From assembly GCA_017521365.1 (NCBI GenBank), contig JAFXCT010000088.1:1-40823 (forward strand): 40,823 nt of DNA, in the 5' to 3' direction. The stretch's first letter is position 1, and each line of letters opens with the position of its first letter. Positions 7,773 through 14,827 of the stretch are shown here, in pieces. The position numbers were made by a program, and so were the translations under genes. The notes beneath the pieces are model-generated. The model saw nothing but the letters and a program-made list of their open reading frames with translations, searched no databases and had not been told where the DNA came from. Source of the stretch: Clostridia bacterium (GTDB lineage: Bacteria > Bacillota > Clostridia > Oscillospirales > Acutalibacteraceae).

Positions 7773-7806
7773 ATTAAAAAATATTAAATAACAGGCGGTG
7801 CAAAAA

Positions 7807-8946
7807 ATGAAAAAGTATTTATTAAAGGTTTTATCTTCTGTGTTATGTATTGCTCTTGTCTTTGCCGTTGTCTGCGTTGGCGTTTCTGCTGACAGCGACA
7901 GGGGATACATAGTTGTAACCGATACGGTTGCGGCAAACACGGGCCTGGACGTTTCCGATGCTATTCAGAGCTTAATCGACTCCAACCCCAACCGCACGAT
8001 ATATTTCCCCGACGGCGAATACGTTTTGGCAAAGCCGATTTATACGCCGGCCGACCCTAAACTCAGCGTTTCGCTTGAGCTTTCGGATTTTGCCGTGCTC
8101 AAGGCGGCTTGGAGCTGGACGAAGGGTGAAGCTGTTGTTCAGCTCGGCGGCAAAAACCCGGCAAACGACACCCACACCGTCGGCAGCAACTATTCGTTTG
8201 AGGGCGGCGTAATCGACGGCAGCGGCGTTGCAAACGGCATATCCATAAACGGCGGCAGAGAAACAGCCGTGCGAAATGTTTCAATCAAGCACACGGTTGT
8301 CGGCATTTTTGTTATGTACGGTGCTAACTCCGGCTCGTCTGATTCGGATATATACGGTGTCAATATTATCGGCACGGGTGGTACTGATTCCGTCGGCATA
8401 GTCCTTGAAGGCTTTGACAATACTGTTACCAATGTGCGTATCGGCTGCGTTTTCACGGGTGTGCACGTCAAATCCGGCGGTAATATACTGCGCAATGTCC
8501 ATCCGCTTTATTATTCCGATTATACCGATTTTGAAAACAGCTGCGGCTTCCTTATTGATGAGGGCAACAACTGGTTTGACTACTGCTACTCCGACCAGTT
8601 TGCCATAGGCTTCCGCACAACCAATTACGGCTCAAGCACCTTCAACAACTGCTTCTGCTACTGGTATTCTCCCAACGGCGGCGTGCAGACAGGCTTCAGA
8701 GCGGATAAGTATTTCAATTCCGACATCACAAGCCTTACCCTTGGCTTTAAGGACGAAACCTACAACACTGTGCTTTCCGTCGGCGAAATAGGCGGCACGG
8801 GCACAATATCAAACTTAAGCGTAGATGCCGATAACGTTGACGAGCATTCCTACCTTGCTTATATGGAGGATATGACTGCCTTCACCCGTATATTCGGCTT
8901 CTTCGTGCTGCTGTTGAATTGGCTGATGAATGCGATAGTTGGTTGA
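7807..8946 (+). CDS. Secreted parallel beta-helix (pectate-lyase-like) protein
   Basis: A 379-residue protein with a signal peptide (MKKYLLKVL...ALVFAVVCVGVSA). It then has a pectate_lyase_3-like entry motif (VSDAIQSLIDSNPNRTIYFPDGEYVL) and coils rich in G-N-V-I repeats typical of right-handed beta-helices (GVIDGSGVANGISINGG, NVRIGCVFTGVHVKSGGNILRNV). A hydrophobic segment at the C-terminus (FGFFVLLLNWLMNAIVG) may anchor it to the membrane. I chose ATG 7807 because AGGCGGTG fits it; the in-frame GTG at 7798 is part of that site. No catalytic residues can be assigned; polysaccharide binding or lysis is the family expectation. It is probably monocistronic. Confidence 0.75.
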   Translation: MKKYLLKVLSSVLCIALVFAVVCVGVSADSDRGYIVVTDTVAANTGLDVSDAIQSLIDSNPNRTIYFPDGEYVLAKPIYTPADPKLSVSLELSDFAVLKAAWSWTKGEAVVQLGGKNPANDTHTVGSNYSFEGGVIDGSGVANGISINGGRETAVRNVSIKHTVVGIFVMYGANSGSSDSDIYGVNIIGTGGTDSVGIVLEGFDNTVTNVRIGCVFTGVHVKSGGNILRNVHPLYYSDYTDFENSCGFLIDEGNNWFDYCYSDQFAIGFRTTNYGSSTFNNCFCYWYSPNGGVQTGFRADKYFNSDITSLTLGFKDETYNTVLSVGEIGGTGTISNLSVDADNVDEHSYLAYMEDMTAFTRIFGFFVLLLNWLMNAIVG

Positions 8947-8954
8947 GTAAATTA

Positions 8955-9002
8955 CGGTTTGTCGGGGCGACCTTTGTGTCGCCCCGACAAACTCTAATTT
9001 AT
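8955..9002. repeat. Palindromic repeat element (short copy)
   Basis: GTTTGTCGGGGCGAC (8957-8971) is a perfect inverted repeat of GTCGCCCCGACAAAC (8978-8992). Its outer sequences, CGGTTTGTCG on the left and CCGACAAACTCTAATTTAT on the right, recur at the ends of the larger element at 39156-39406. It may also stop transcription, though no T-tract follows. Confidence 0.8.
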
Positions 9003-9007
9003 ATGAT

Positions 9008-9072
9008 GCAACCGTTGGTTGACAAATCTCCAACAATAGTTGGTAGACCCTAATAACCCTTTTTGTTAGAAT
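9008..9072 (+). promoter_or_regulatory. Promoter/operator before the second XRE-membrane regulator
   Basis: The palindrome CAACC-GTT-GGTTG (9009-9021), then a second inverted repeat CCAAC-AATA-GTTGG, then an extended -10 (TG at 9064-9065, TAGAAT 9067-9072). The spacing from the palindrome to the -10 matches the region at 3513-3578 within 1 bp. Confidence 0.5.
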
Positions 9073-9094
9073 AACGGCAGAAAGGAGAATGATT

Positions 9095-9901
9095 ATGACT
9101 CTTGCAAACAGAATACAGTCCTTAAGAAAGCAAAGCGGAATGTCGCAGGAAATGCTGGCAGAAAAACTCGGTGTAACCCGTCAGGCGGTTTCCAAATGGG
9201 AAAGCGAGCAAAGCGCACCCGATATGGAAAACATAATTGCAATAAGCGATTTGTTCGGGGTGTCAACGGATTATCTGCTCAAAGGTGAGGAGCATAAAGT
9301 TCCCGAACAAAAAACATCATTTACCCTTGACCTTAAGAACGAAATACCCGATTTGATTATTTTTGCTTCGTCCGTTCTCAACGTCATTGGTGTGGCAACG
9401 GGCTACAACTGGATGAAGCAGTTTCGGGATTCACGCTTTGCCTACAGTTTTATATTCATTTTTGCCGCTACACTTCTTTTTGCCGTTGCTTCACGCTTCT
9501 TCGATGAAAAAGTTAAAGAAAGCAAGAAAAGACGGTTTGTAAATATCAACATCTGGCTTTATGCAGCGTATTCGTGGTGCTTCTTTGAATTTATCGGCGG
9601 CCATATTCCCTATATCACGAGCGCAATAATTCATTTTGTCGTGTGTGCTGTTGTTCTCGTTCCGTTTAATCTTAAGGCAGGCAGAGAAAAGAACCCCAAC
9701 AAAAAGCTTAAAAAATATATCAAAACTGCAGTCGTGTTTTCTGTAATTCAGGTTGTCATTGCCCTGTGCGGCATAGCAGCGTTCGTTATGTTCCTTGCCG
9801 CAGGCGAGGATGTAAAAACCTTTGTGCCCGCATTGTTGTTTTCCGTGCTTTATTTAGTCTTCGGAATAAAGGGCATAATTCAGACAAAACAATTATTGTA
9901 A
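9095..9901 (+). CDS. XRE-family regulator with membrane-spanning C-terminus
   Basis: A 268-residue protein. The N-terminal Cro/C1 HTH (MSQEMLAEKLGVTRQAVSKWESEQSAPDMENIIAISDLFGVSTDYLLKG, given here in part) is close to that at 3630. The C-terminal 190 residues have about six membrane segments and a Lys-rich loop (NPNKKLKKY). ATG 9095 is chosen over ATG 9089 because AGGAG lies 7 nt before it. Autoregulation through the shared upstream palindrome is likely. No gene follows in the same direction for 240 nt, so it may control only itself or distant targets. Confidence 0.85.
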   Translation: MTLANRIQSLRKQSGMSQEMLAEKLGVTRQAVSKWESEQSAPDMENIIAISDLFGVSTDYLLKGEEHKVPEQKTSFTLDLKNEIPDLIIFASSVLNVIGVATGYNWMKQFRDSRFAYSFIFIFAATLLFAVASRFFDEKVKESKKRRFVNINIWLYAAYSWCFFEFIGGHIPYITSAIIHFVVCAVVLVPFNLKAGREKNPNKKLKKYIKTAVVFSVIQVVIALCGIAAFVMFLAAGEDVKTFVPALLFSVLYLVFGIKGIIQTKQLL

Positions 9902-9956
9902 ATATATTGCGGTCGTTCGTTTATAACTATGGTATTACGTTAGATTACGTACTATC

Positions 9957-9982
9957 TGTAGGGGCGATTCACGAATCGCCCG
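9957..9982. repeat. Small dispersed-type palindrome
   Basis: GGGGCGATT-CAC-GAATCGCCC (9961-9981), a 9-bp stem preceded by CTGTA, resembles the short GTAGGGGCGATTC palindromes scattered in many Clostridia genomes. No T-tract follows. Confidence 0.5.
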
Positions 9983-10108
9983 AAATTTATCGACATATCT
10001 CTTTTTTCTGCGGACAAGCAAGTGAATTGTCCCTGCGATAATCAACGGTTTTTGTGCAAGACCCGACGTTTGTCCGCACTGATTGTCGGGAAATTATGTT
10101 TTGCCTTC

Positions 10109-10117
10109 TGTTAGAAT
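10109..10117 (+). promoter_or_regulatory. Extended -10 of the AraC-family gene
   Basis: TGTTAGAAT (TG 10109-10110, TAGAAT 10112-10117) lies 27 bp before the start codon and is identical to the -10 of the XRE gene at 9095. No convincing -35. Confidence 0.4.
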
Positions 10118-10143
10118 AAGCACACAGACAAGGAGGGATAACA

Positions 10144-11055
10144 ATGGATTGGATTATCGGAATACAACGGGCTGTAGATTATATTGAAGATAATCTGACT
10201 GAAACGATTAATTATGATGAAGTAGCAAAGAAGTGCTATTCATCAAGTTATCATTTCCAGCGTGTGTTCAGTATTCTTTGCGGCTTCACATTGGGCGAAT
10301 ATATCCGTAACCGAAGACTTACTCTTGCCGGCAGAGAGCTTGCAACCACCAATGCAAAAGTAATTGATGTTGCGATGAAATACGGTTATGAAAGTCCCGA
10401 CAGCTTTGCCAAAGCGTTTCAGAAGTTTCACGGAATACTTCCTTCACAGGCTCGCAGTAACGGCAGTAACCTCAAATCCTTTTCCCGTCTTGTGCTGAAA
10501 TTTTCTTTGGAAGGCGGCACGACAATGAAATACCGTATTGAAACAAAGCCTGAGCTTACACTTATCGGCTACAAAAAACGTTTTAACGGCACACCCTACG
10601 ATTCTTTAAGACAGCATCAGGAAGGGGAATTCTTTGCTTCAACCAGAGCGTTTCAATGGATGCTTAAAGGAATGACCAATGACAAGCTGTCGGATTACTG
10701 TGTTTTGTCGGATTTTGATGATGACGGCTACAATTTTTATATTGCAGTCACAACAGATGATTACGAGCGCAATAATTTATACAACAGCGAAGTAACGGGA
10801 ATTGACTTTATGGAAAAATTTGAGTTTGAGGAAATCGTCATTCCCGAAAGAACCTATATCATCTTTGAAACAGAAAAAACAAAAATGCCCATACCCGAAT
10901 ACTTTGATATGCGTAAGCAAATTGCAACCGAGTGGTTAACCGATAACGACTATCAGATAATCAAGGCTCCCGAGCTTGCGGTTTACCATTGGGGAATTGT
11001 GGGCGGCTGCCCCGAAAGAACAATAGAAATTTGGCTTCCTATCGAGAAAAAGTAA
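10144..11055 (+). CDS. AraC-family regulator with GyrI-like effector domain
   Basis: A 303-residue protein of Rob-like build. Residues 1-105 carry the two AraC helix-turn-helix motifs (INYDEVAKKCYSSSYHFQRVFSILCGFTLGEYIRNRRL, in part, then VIDVAMKYGYESPDSFAKAFQKFHGILPSQAR). Residues 125-303 form a GyrI-like/SOUL effector-binding domain (TMKYRIETKPELTLIGYKKRF ... ELAVYHWGIVGG). Such regulators usually answer to small amphipathic drugs. AAGGAGGGATAACA precedes the ATG. No obvious target gene is adjacent. Confidence 0.88.
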   Translation: MDWIIGIQRAVDYIEDNLTETINYDEVAKKCYSSSYHFQRVFSILCGFTLGEYIRNRRLTLAGRELATTNAKVIDVAMKYGYESPDSFAKAFQKFHGILPSQARSNGSNLKSFSRLVLKFSLEGGTTMKYRIETKPELTLIGYKKRFNGTPYDSLRQHQEGEFFASTRAFQWMLKGMTNDKLSDYCVLSDFDDDGYNFYIAVTTDDYERNNLYNSEVTGIDFMEKFEFEEIVIPERTYIIFETEKTKMPIPEYFDMRKQIATEWLTDNDYQIIKAPELAVYHWGIVGGCPERTIEIWLPIEKK

Positions 11056-11078
11056 TACATAAACAAAACCGTAATTTA

Positions 11079-11861
11079 TCACACAACATCTTCCGTTATA
11101 ATAATATCAACTCCGATTTCGTCAAACTGCTTCAAATCTTCTTCCGAGGCGTCCCAATCGGTTATGAGGGTGTTGAGCTTGTTTGCGGGGCAAATACTTA
11201 TTGTTGAATCAAAGCCGATTTTTTCTGTCGGGTAAAGTCCGTAAACCTTTCCGGAATTGGCGATTACCGTGTTGGTAAGCTCAATACTTCTTGATTTCTG
11301 GATTGATAAACCGAAGTCGGCTGAAATGCAGGCGGAGGTGACAAAGCACTTGTCGAAGCGCAGCCTTTTGACAACGGAAAGGGTGAAGCTGTCGTAAAAA
11401 CAGCCGTTTTTCTCCATTTCGCCACCCGTAAGGATTACGGTTACGTTCCCGTTTTTTCTCAGAATTTCGGCTATTGAAACCGAATTGGTAACAACCGTGC
11501 ATTTTAACGTTTCGGGAATGTTTCGGGCCATAAGGTAGCCAACGCTTGCATTTGTGATATAAACAATGTCGTTTTCTTCTATCTGTTCAACCGCCTTTTT
11601 TGCGATTGACAGATAGTTTTCTTTTACGTTTTCAACTCTTTCGGCAGGGGAGAGGTCACGGCAAATATTGCCGCCTACCTGCTTTGCAGGTATTGCACCG
11701 CCGTGTGTGCGCTTAAGCAAGCCCTTTTCCTCTAAAATGCGCAGGTCTCTTTTGGCTGAATCGTAGCTGATGCCGAACTTTTCCTGAATTTCGCCGTTGG
11801 AAATTCTGCCCGTTTCGTTAAGGTAATTGAGAATCGCCTGGTGTCTTTCTTCTATAAACAT
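11079..11861 (-). CDS. DeoR-family transcriptional regulator
   Basis: A 260-residue regulator. The N-terminal DeoR winged helix (MFIEERHQAILNYLNETGRI, KFGISYDSAKRDLRILEEKGLLKRTHGGAI) is followed by the DeoRC sugar-phosphate sensor domain with VYITNASVG, TVVTNSVSIAEIL and VTVILTGGEME. Such proteins typically repress sugar catabolic genes and respond to phosphorylated sugars. ATG 11861 follows GAGGC; the 26-residue upstream extension lacks homology. It is transcribed alone, convergent with the AraC gene. Possible own-operator repeats lie just upstream. Confidence 0.88.
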   Translation of the reverse strand: MFIEERHQAILNYLNETGRISNGEIQEKFGISYDSAKRDLRILEEKGLLKRTHGGAIPAKQVGGNICRDLSPAERVENVKENYLSIAKKAVEQIEENDIVYITNASVGYLMARNIPETLKCTVVTNSVSIAEILRKNGNVTVILTGGEMEKNGCFYDSFTLSVVKRLRFDKCFVTSACISADFGLSIQKSRSIELTNTVIANSGKVYGLYPTEKIGFDSTISICPANKLNTLITDWDASEEDLKQFDEIGVDIIITEDVV

Positions 11862-11873
11862 TTTTATGCCTCT

Positions 11874-11894
11874 TTTCGTGCAATTTCGTGAAAC
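11874..11894. promoter_or_regulatory. Possible DeoR operator half-sites
   Basis: TTTCGTG occurs at 11874-11880 and 11884-11890, spaced 10 bp, the second extending to TTTCGTGAAAC. DeoR-type repressors often bind repeats with a TTTCG core. Assignment is inference from position directly upstream of the deoR-like start. Confidence 0.3.
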
Positions 11895-11958
11895 AACGGG
11901 AATGTCGACCTTCCTTGTTTCGACTGTATGATAGCGCAACCGTTAACAAACGTCAATA

Positions 11959-12005
11959 GCAAATTTAAAAATCGTGAAAATTCGTTAAAACTAACTTTCA
12001 CGATT
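11959..12005 (-). terminator. Terminator of the rfbACD operon
   Basis: On the minus strand AATCGTGAAA and TTTCACGATT form a perfect 10-bp stem, followed by TTTAAATTT, immediately after rfbD. Confidence 0.65.
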
Positions 12006-12013
12006 CGGGAATA

Positions 12014-12856
12014 TCAATCAATTTCTTTTAAAAATCTTCTGAGCGCATCCTTCCAATCGGGCAGAGGGGTGAAGCCGTTGTCAATCAGCTTTTGTTTGGA
12101 AAGCTTGCTGTTCATCGGGCGTTTTGCCTTGGCAGGGTATTCGCTTGAGGTTATCGGCACAACTCTCGCATTCGAGCCGGATTGGCGCATAATCTCGTAG
12201 GCAAATTCCGCCCACGAGCAGAAGCCCTCGTTCGTTGCGTGGTAGGTACCGTATCTGTCCGTTTCAAGCATATCACAGATAAGTCTTGCAAGGTCTTTTG
12301 TATAGGTCGGTGAGCCGAACTGGTCACACACTACGTTGAGCGTGTCTCTTTCGCTGCCTAAACGAAGCATAGTTTTAACGAAGTTATTGCCGTTTGCGCC
12401 GAATACCCACGCCGTGCGCACAATGAAGTGCTTTGAAATGCTTTGCCTTACTGCGTTTTCACCGCCGAGCTTTGTCAAGCCGTAAACCGTCTGCGGATTT
12501 GTTTTGTCCTCGGTTTCATACGGCTCTTTTTTCTCGCCGTCAAAAACGTAGTCCGTGCTGACGTACACGAATTTAACATCAAGGTTTTTGCAGGCGGCGC
12601 AGAGGTTTTTCGTGCCTGCAACGTTGACGGCGTAGCAGTTGGCGCTGTCTTCCTCTGCCTTGTCAACAGCCGTGTATGCGGCACAGTGAACAACCGCATC
12701 GGGTCTGAAAGCCTGTACAAAGCCCGTTGTGCTTTCTGCGCTTGTCAGGTCAAAATCTGCCTTGTCTGCGGCAAGGCAGGTTTCGCCCTTTGCTTTGAGC
12801 AGCTCGTAAACGTCGTGCCCCAACTGGCCTGCACAGCCTGTTATAAGAATTCTCAT
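12014..12856 (-). CDS. rfbD: dTDP-4-dehydrorhamnose reductase
   Basis: A 280-residue extended SDR that makes dTDP-L-rhamnose, the last step of the pathway. It shows the Rossmann motif LITGCAGQLGHDV, VVHCAAYTAVDKAE, the catalytic YVSTDYVFDG (Thr/Ser) and YGLTKLGGE (Tyr-x3-Lys), and the substrate region VVCDQFGSPTYTKDLA. ATG 12856 follows TTGGAGAAG. It is the last gene of rfbA-rfbC-rfbD, separated from rfbC by 64 nt that contain a terminator-like hairpin. dTDP-rhamnose feeds cell-wall polysaccharide synthesis in Gram-positives. Confidence 0.95.
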   Translation of the reverse strand: MRILITGCAGQLGHDVYELLKAKGETCLAADKADFDLTSAESTTGFVQAFRPDAVVHCAAYTAVDKAEEDSANCYAVNVAGTKNLCAACKNLDVKFVYVSTDYVFDGEKKEPYETEDKTNPQTVYGLTKLGGENAVRQSISKHFIVRTAWVFGANGNNFVKTMLRLGSERDTLNVVCDQFGSPTYTKDLARLICDMLETDRYGTYHATNEGFCSWAEFAYEIMRQSGSNARVVPITSSEYPAKAKRPMNSKLSKQKLIDNGFTPLPDWKDALRRFLKEID

Positions 12857-12873
12857 AATCTTCTCCAATTCAT

Positions 12874-12900
12874 TAAAACGGGCGGAAAATAATCCGCCCG
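12874..12900 (-). terminator. Internal terminator-like hairpin between rfbC and rfbD
   Basis: On the minus strand CGGGCGGA and TCCGCCCG form an 8-bp stem followed by TTTT. It lies inside the operon and could lower rfbD expression relative to rfbA and rfbC. Confidence 0.5.
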
Positions 12901-12920
12901 AAGTCAAGTTGATATGTAAA

Positions 12921-13490
12921 TTAATATGTAAATTTAACGTCGCTGTCCTTCAGCAGGGGGGCAGAGCTGTCCTTTGCCGAAAGCACGGGGCTTTCAATTC
13001 CCCAGTCGACATTGATGTCGGGGTCGTTGAAGGCTATGCTTCTGTCTGCGCTCGGCTCGTAGTAATTGTCTGTTTTGTACATAACCTCAACCTCGTCGGT
13101 CAGGGTTACAAAGCCGTGCAGAAAGCCCCTCGGAATAAAAAACTGCCTCTTGTTTTCTGCGGAAAGCTCAACCTTTACCCACTTCATATAGGTTGGTGAG
13201 CCCTCACGGATATCCACCGCAATGTCGAGTATTGCGCCCTTTGTGCAGGTGATGAGCTTTGCCTGCGCAAACGGGTCAAGCTGGCAGTGAAGCCCTCTTA
13301 AAATACCTTTTTGTGCGGAATATGAGCGGTTGTCCTGAACAAAATCCGCCTTGATACCGAGCTCCTCGTATTTCTTTTTGGAGTAGCTCTCGTAAAACCA
13401 GCCTCTTGAATCGCCGTGTACAAGCGGCTCAACAATAATTGCGCCGTCAAGCTCGGTCTTTACGGCGGTAAGTGCCTTATTCGGGGTCAT
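12921..13490 (-). CDS. rfbC: dTDP-4-dehydrorhamnose 3,5-epimerase
   Basis: A 189-residue cupin epimerase (RmlC) that epimerises C3 and C5 of dTDP-4-keto-6-deoxyglucose. Diagnostic motifs are [40 protein letters not shown] with the catalytic His, [15 protein letters not shown], and [13 protein letters not shown] 13490 follows AGAGGAGAAG and overlaps the rfbA 3' end by 14 nt. The upstream in-frame extension lies wholly inside rfbA. Confidence 0.95.
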   Translation of the reverse strand: MTPNKALTAVKTELDGAIIVEPLVHGDSRGWFYESYSKKKYEELGIKADFVQDNRSYSAQKGILRGLHCQLDPFAQAKLITCTKGAILDIAVDIREGSPTYMKWVKVELSAENKRQFFIPRGFLHGFVTLTDEVEVMYKTDNYYEPSADRSIAFNDPDINVDWGIESPVLSAKDSSAPLLKDSDVKFTY

Positions 13491-14430
13491 AGCTGTCTTC
13501 TCCTCTGCCCCAGATGGGTCTTTCATTCGGGCGGTTGTGCCTTGAGTAAAGTATTCTGCCCTCGGCTACACGTCTTAAGTGCTCGCCGTAGGGGGATTTG
13601 CCGTATTTCTCTGCGGATTCGAGAAGCTGTTTCTTGGAAATCCAGCGCATATTGTAGGCAATTTCCTCAAGTGCGGAAATTTTGATTCCCTGAAGCTGCT
13701 CGATTGTGCGAATGAAGTTTGCCGCATCGTGAAGCGAATCGACCGTGCCCGTGTCAAGCCAGGCAAAGCCTCTGCCCATAAGCTTGATGTCAAGCTCGCC
13801 GTTTTCAAGGTAAATGCGGTTTATGTCGGTAATTTCAAGCTCGCCTCTTTTGGAGGGCTTGAGCGATTTTGCGTATTCAACAACACGGTTATCGTAGAAG
13901 TAAAGACCTGTTACTGCATAGTTGGATTTCGGACATTCGGGCTTTTCCTCAATTGAAATAGGCTTGCCCGTTTCGTCAAACTCAACAACGCCGAATGCCT
14001 GCGGATTTTCAACATAGTAGCCGAAAATAGTGGCTCTCTTGTTGTTGGCGGCAGCGTTGCGAAGCATTGAGCCAAGGCCGTTGCCGTAGAAAATATTGTC
14101 GCCGAGTACCATTGCAACGTCGTCATCGCCTATAAATTCTTCGCCGATGATGAATGCCTGTGCAAGACCCTCGGGCTTTTCCTGAACGGCGTAGGACAGC
14201 TTTAGACCGAACTGTGAGCCGTCGCCCATAAGTGCCTCGAATTTCGGCGTGTCCGCAGGTGTGGAGATAATCAGAATTTCTCTGATGCCTGCAAGCATAA
14301 GTGTTGAAAGCGGATAATATATCATCGGCTTGTCGTAAACCGGTAAGAGCTGTTTACTGGTAACCATTGTAAGCGGATAAAGGCGAGTGCCTGAGCCGCC
14401 TGCAAGGACTATACCTTTCAAATAATTCAC
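13477..14430 (-). CDS. rfbA: Glucose-1-phosphate thymidylyltransferase
   Basis: A 317-residue RmlA that makes dTDP-glucose from glucose-1-phosphate and dTTP, the first step of dTDP-rhamnose synthesis. It has the nucleotide-binding [49 protein letters not shown] and [20 protein letters not shown]. The likely start is GTG 14430, preceded by AAAGGATT. The upstream ATG extension has no ribosome binding site and overlaps the promoter. The tail past residue 290 is slightly longer than usual. It heads an operon that lacks rfbB. Confidence 0.95.
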   Translation of the reverse strand: MNYLKGIVLAGGSGTRLYPLTMVTSKQLLPVYDKPMIYYPLSTLMLAGIREILIISTPADTPKFEALMGDGSQFGLKLSYAVQEKPEGLAQAFIIGEEFIGDDDVAMVLGDNIFYGNGLGSMLRNAAANNKRATIFGYYVENPQAFGVVEFDETGKPISIEEKPECPKSNYAVTGLYFYDNRVVEYAKSLKPSKRGELEITDINRIYLENGELDIKLMGRGFAWLDTGTVDSLHDAANFIRTIEQLQGIKISALEEIAYNMRWISKKQLLESAEKYGKSPYGEHLRRVAEGRILYSRHNRPNERPIWGRGEDSYDPE

Positions 14431-14467
14431 AATCCTTTCGGCTGAAATAAGTATATAACTTTTATTC

Positions 14468-14496
14468 AATATACTACTTTATTCCGATTTAGTCAA
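14468..14496 (-). promoter_or_regulatory. Promoter of the rfbACD operon
   Basis: On the minus strand TTGACT (14496-14491), 17-bp spacer, TATATT (14473-14468), about 38 bp before the GTG start. Confidence 0.8.
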
Positions 14497-14560
14497 CACT
14501 TATGGCTGTTAGTTAAAATTTTGTTCATTATTTGTGCAAACTGTCAAACGGGAAAAACAT

Positions 14561-14589
14561 TTGACCGAGGAACAAAAATGTAGTATAAT
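14561..14589 (+). promoter_or_regulatory. Promoter of the small Cys-protein gene
   Basis: TTGACC (14561-14566), 17-bp spacer, TATAAT (14584-14589), 23 bp before the ATG. Divergent from the rfb promoter. Confidence 0.85.
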
Positions 14590-14612
14590 CAAGCCGTAAG
14601 GAGCTGAGAAAA

Positions 14613-14786
14613 ATGAAGATGTGCGAGGACTGCCTCAACTACGAATACAACGAGGAAACGGGCGAAAACGAGTGTATAATTGATATGGATATGGACGACA
14701 CCGAGCGCTATATGGGCGGTATGGTGAAAAGCTGTCCGTATTTTATGATTAACGACGAGTATGCAATAGTAAGGAAACAGAACTGA
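14613..14786 (+). CDS. 57-residue DUF6472-like four-cysteine protein
   Basis: MKMCEDCLNYEYNEETG... ends in NDEYAIVRKQN. Four cysteines (C4, C7, C21, C41; C-x2-C then two singles) suggest a small metal site. The CPYF and DEY-IVRKQ ending fits the DUF6472 family of small clostridial proteins of unknown function. It has a consensus promoter, AAGGAG ribosome binding site and its own terminator, so it is a real, independently expressed gene. Confidence 0.85.
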   Translation: MKMCEDCLNYEYNEETGENECIIDMDMDDTERYMGGMVKSCPYFMINDEYAIVRKQN

Positions 14787-14788
14787 CA

Positions 14789-14826
14789 AAAGGTGAAGTG
14801 GTTTTCGGTCACTTCACCTTGTTTCT
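14789..14826 (+). terminator. Bidirectional terminator
   Basis: AAGGTGAAGTG and CACTTCACCTT form a perfect 11-bp stem with a short loop, then GTTTCTTTT. It sits between the convergent small Cys gene and glmS. Confidence 0.9.
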
Positions 14827-14827
14827 T

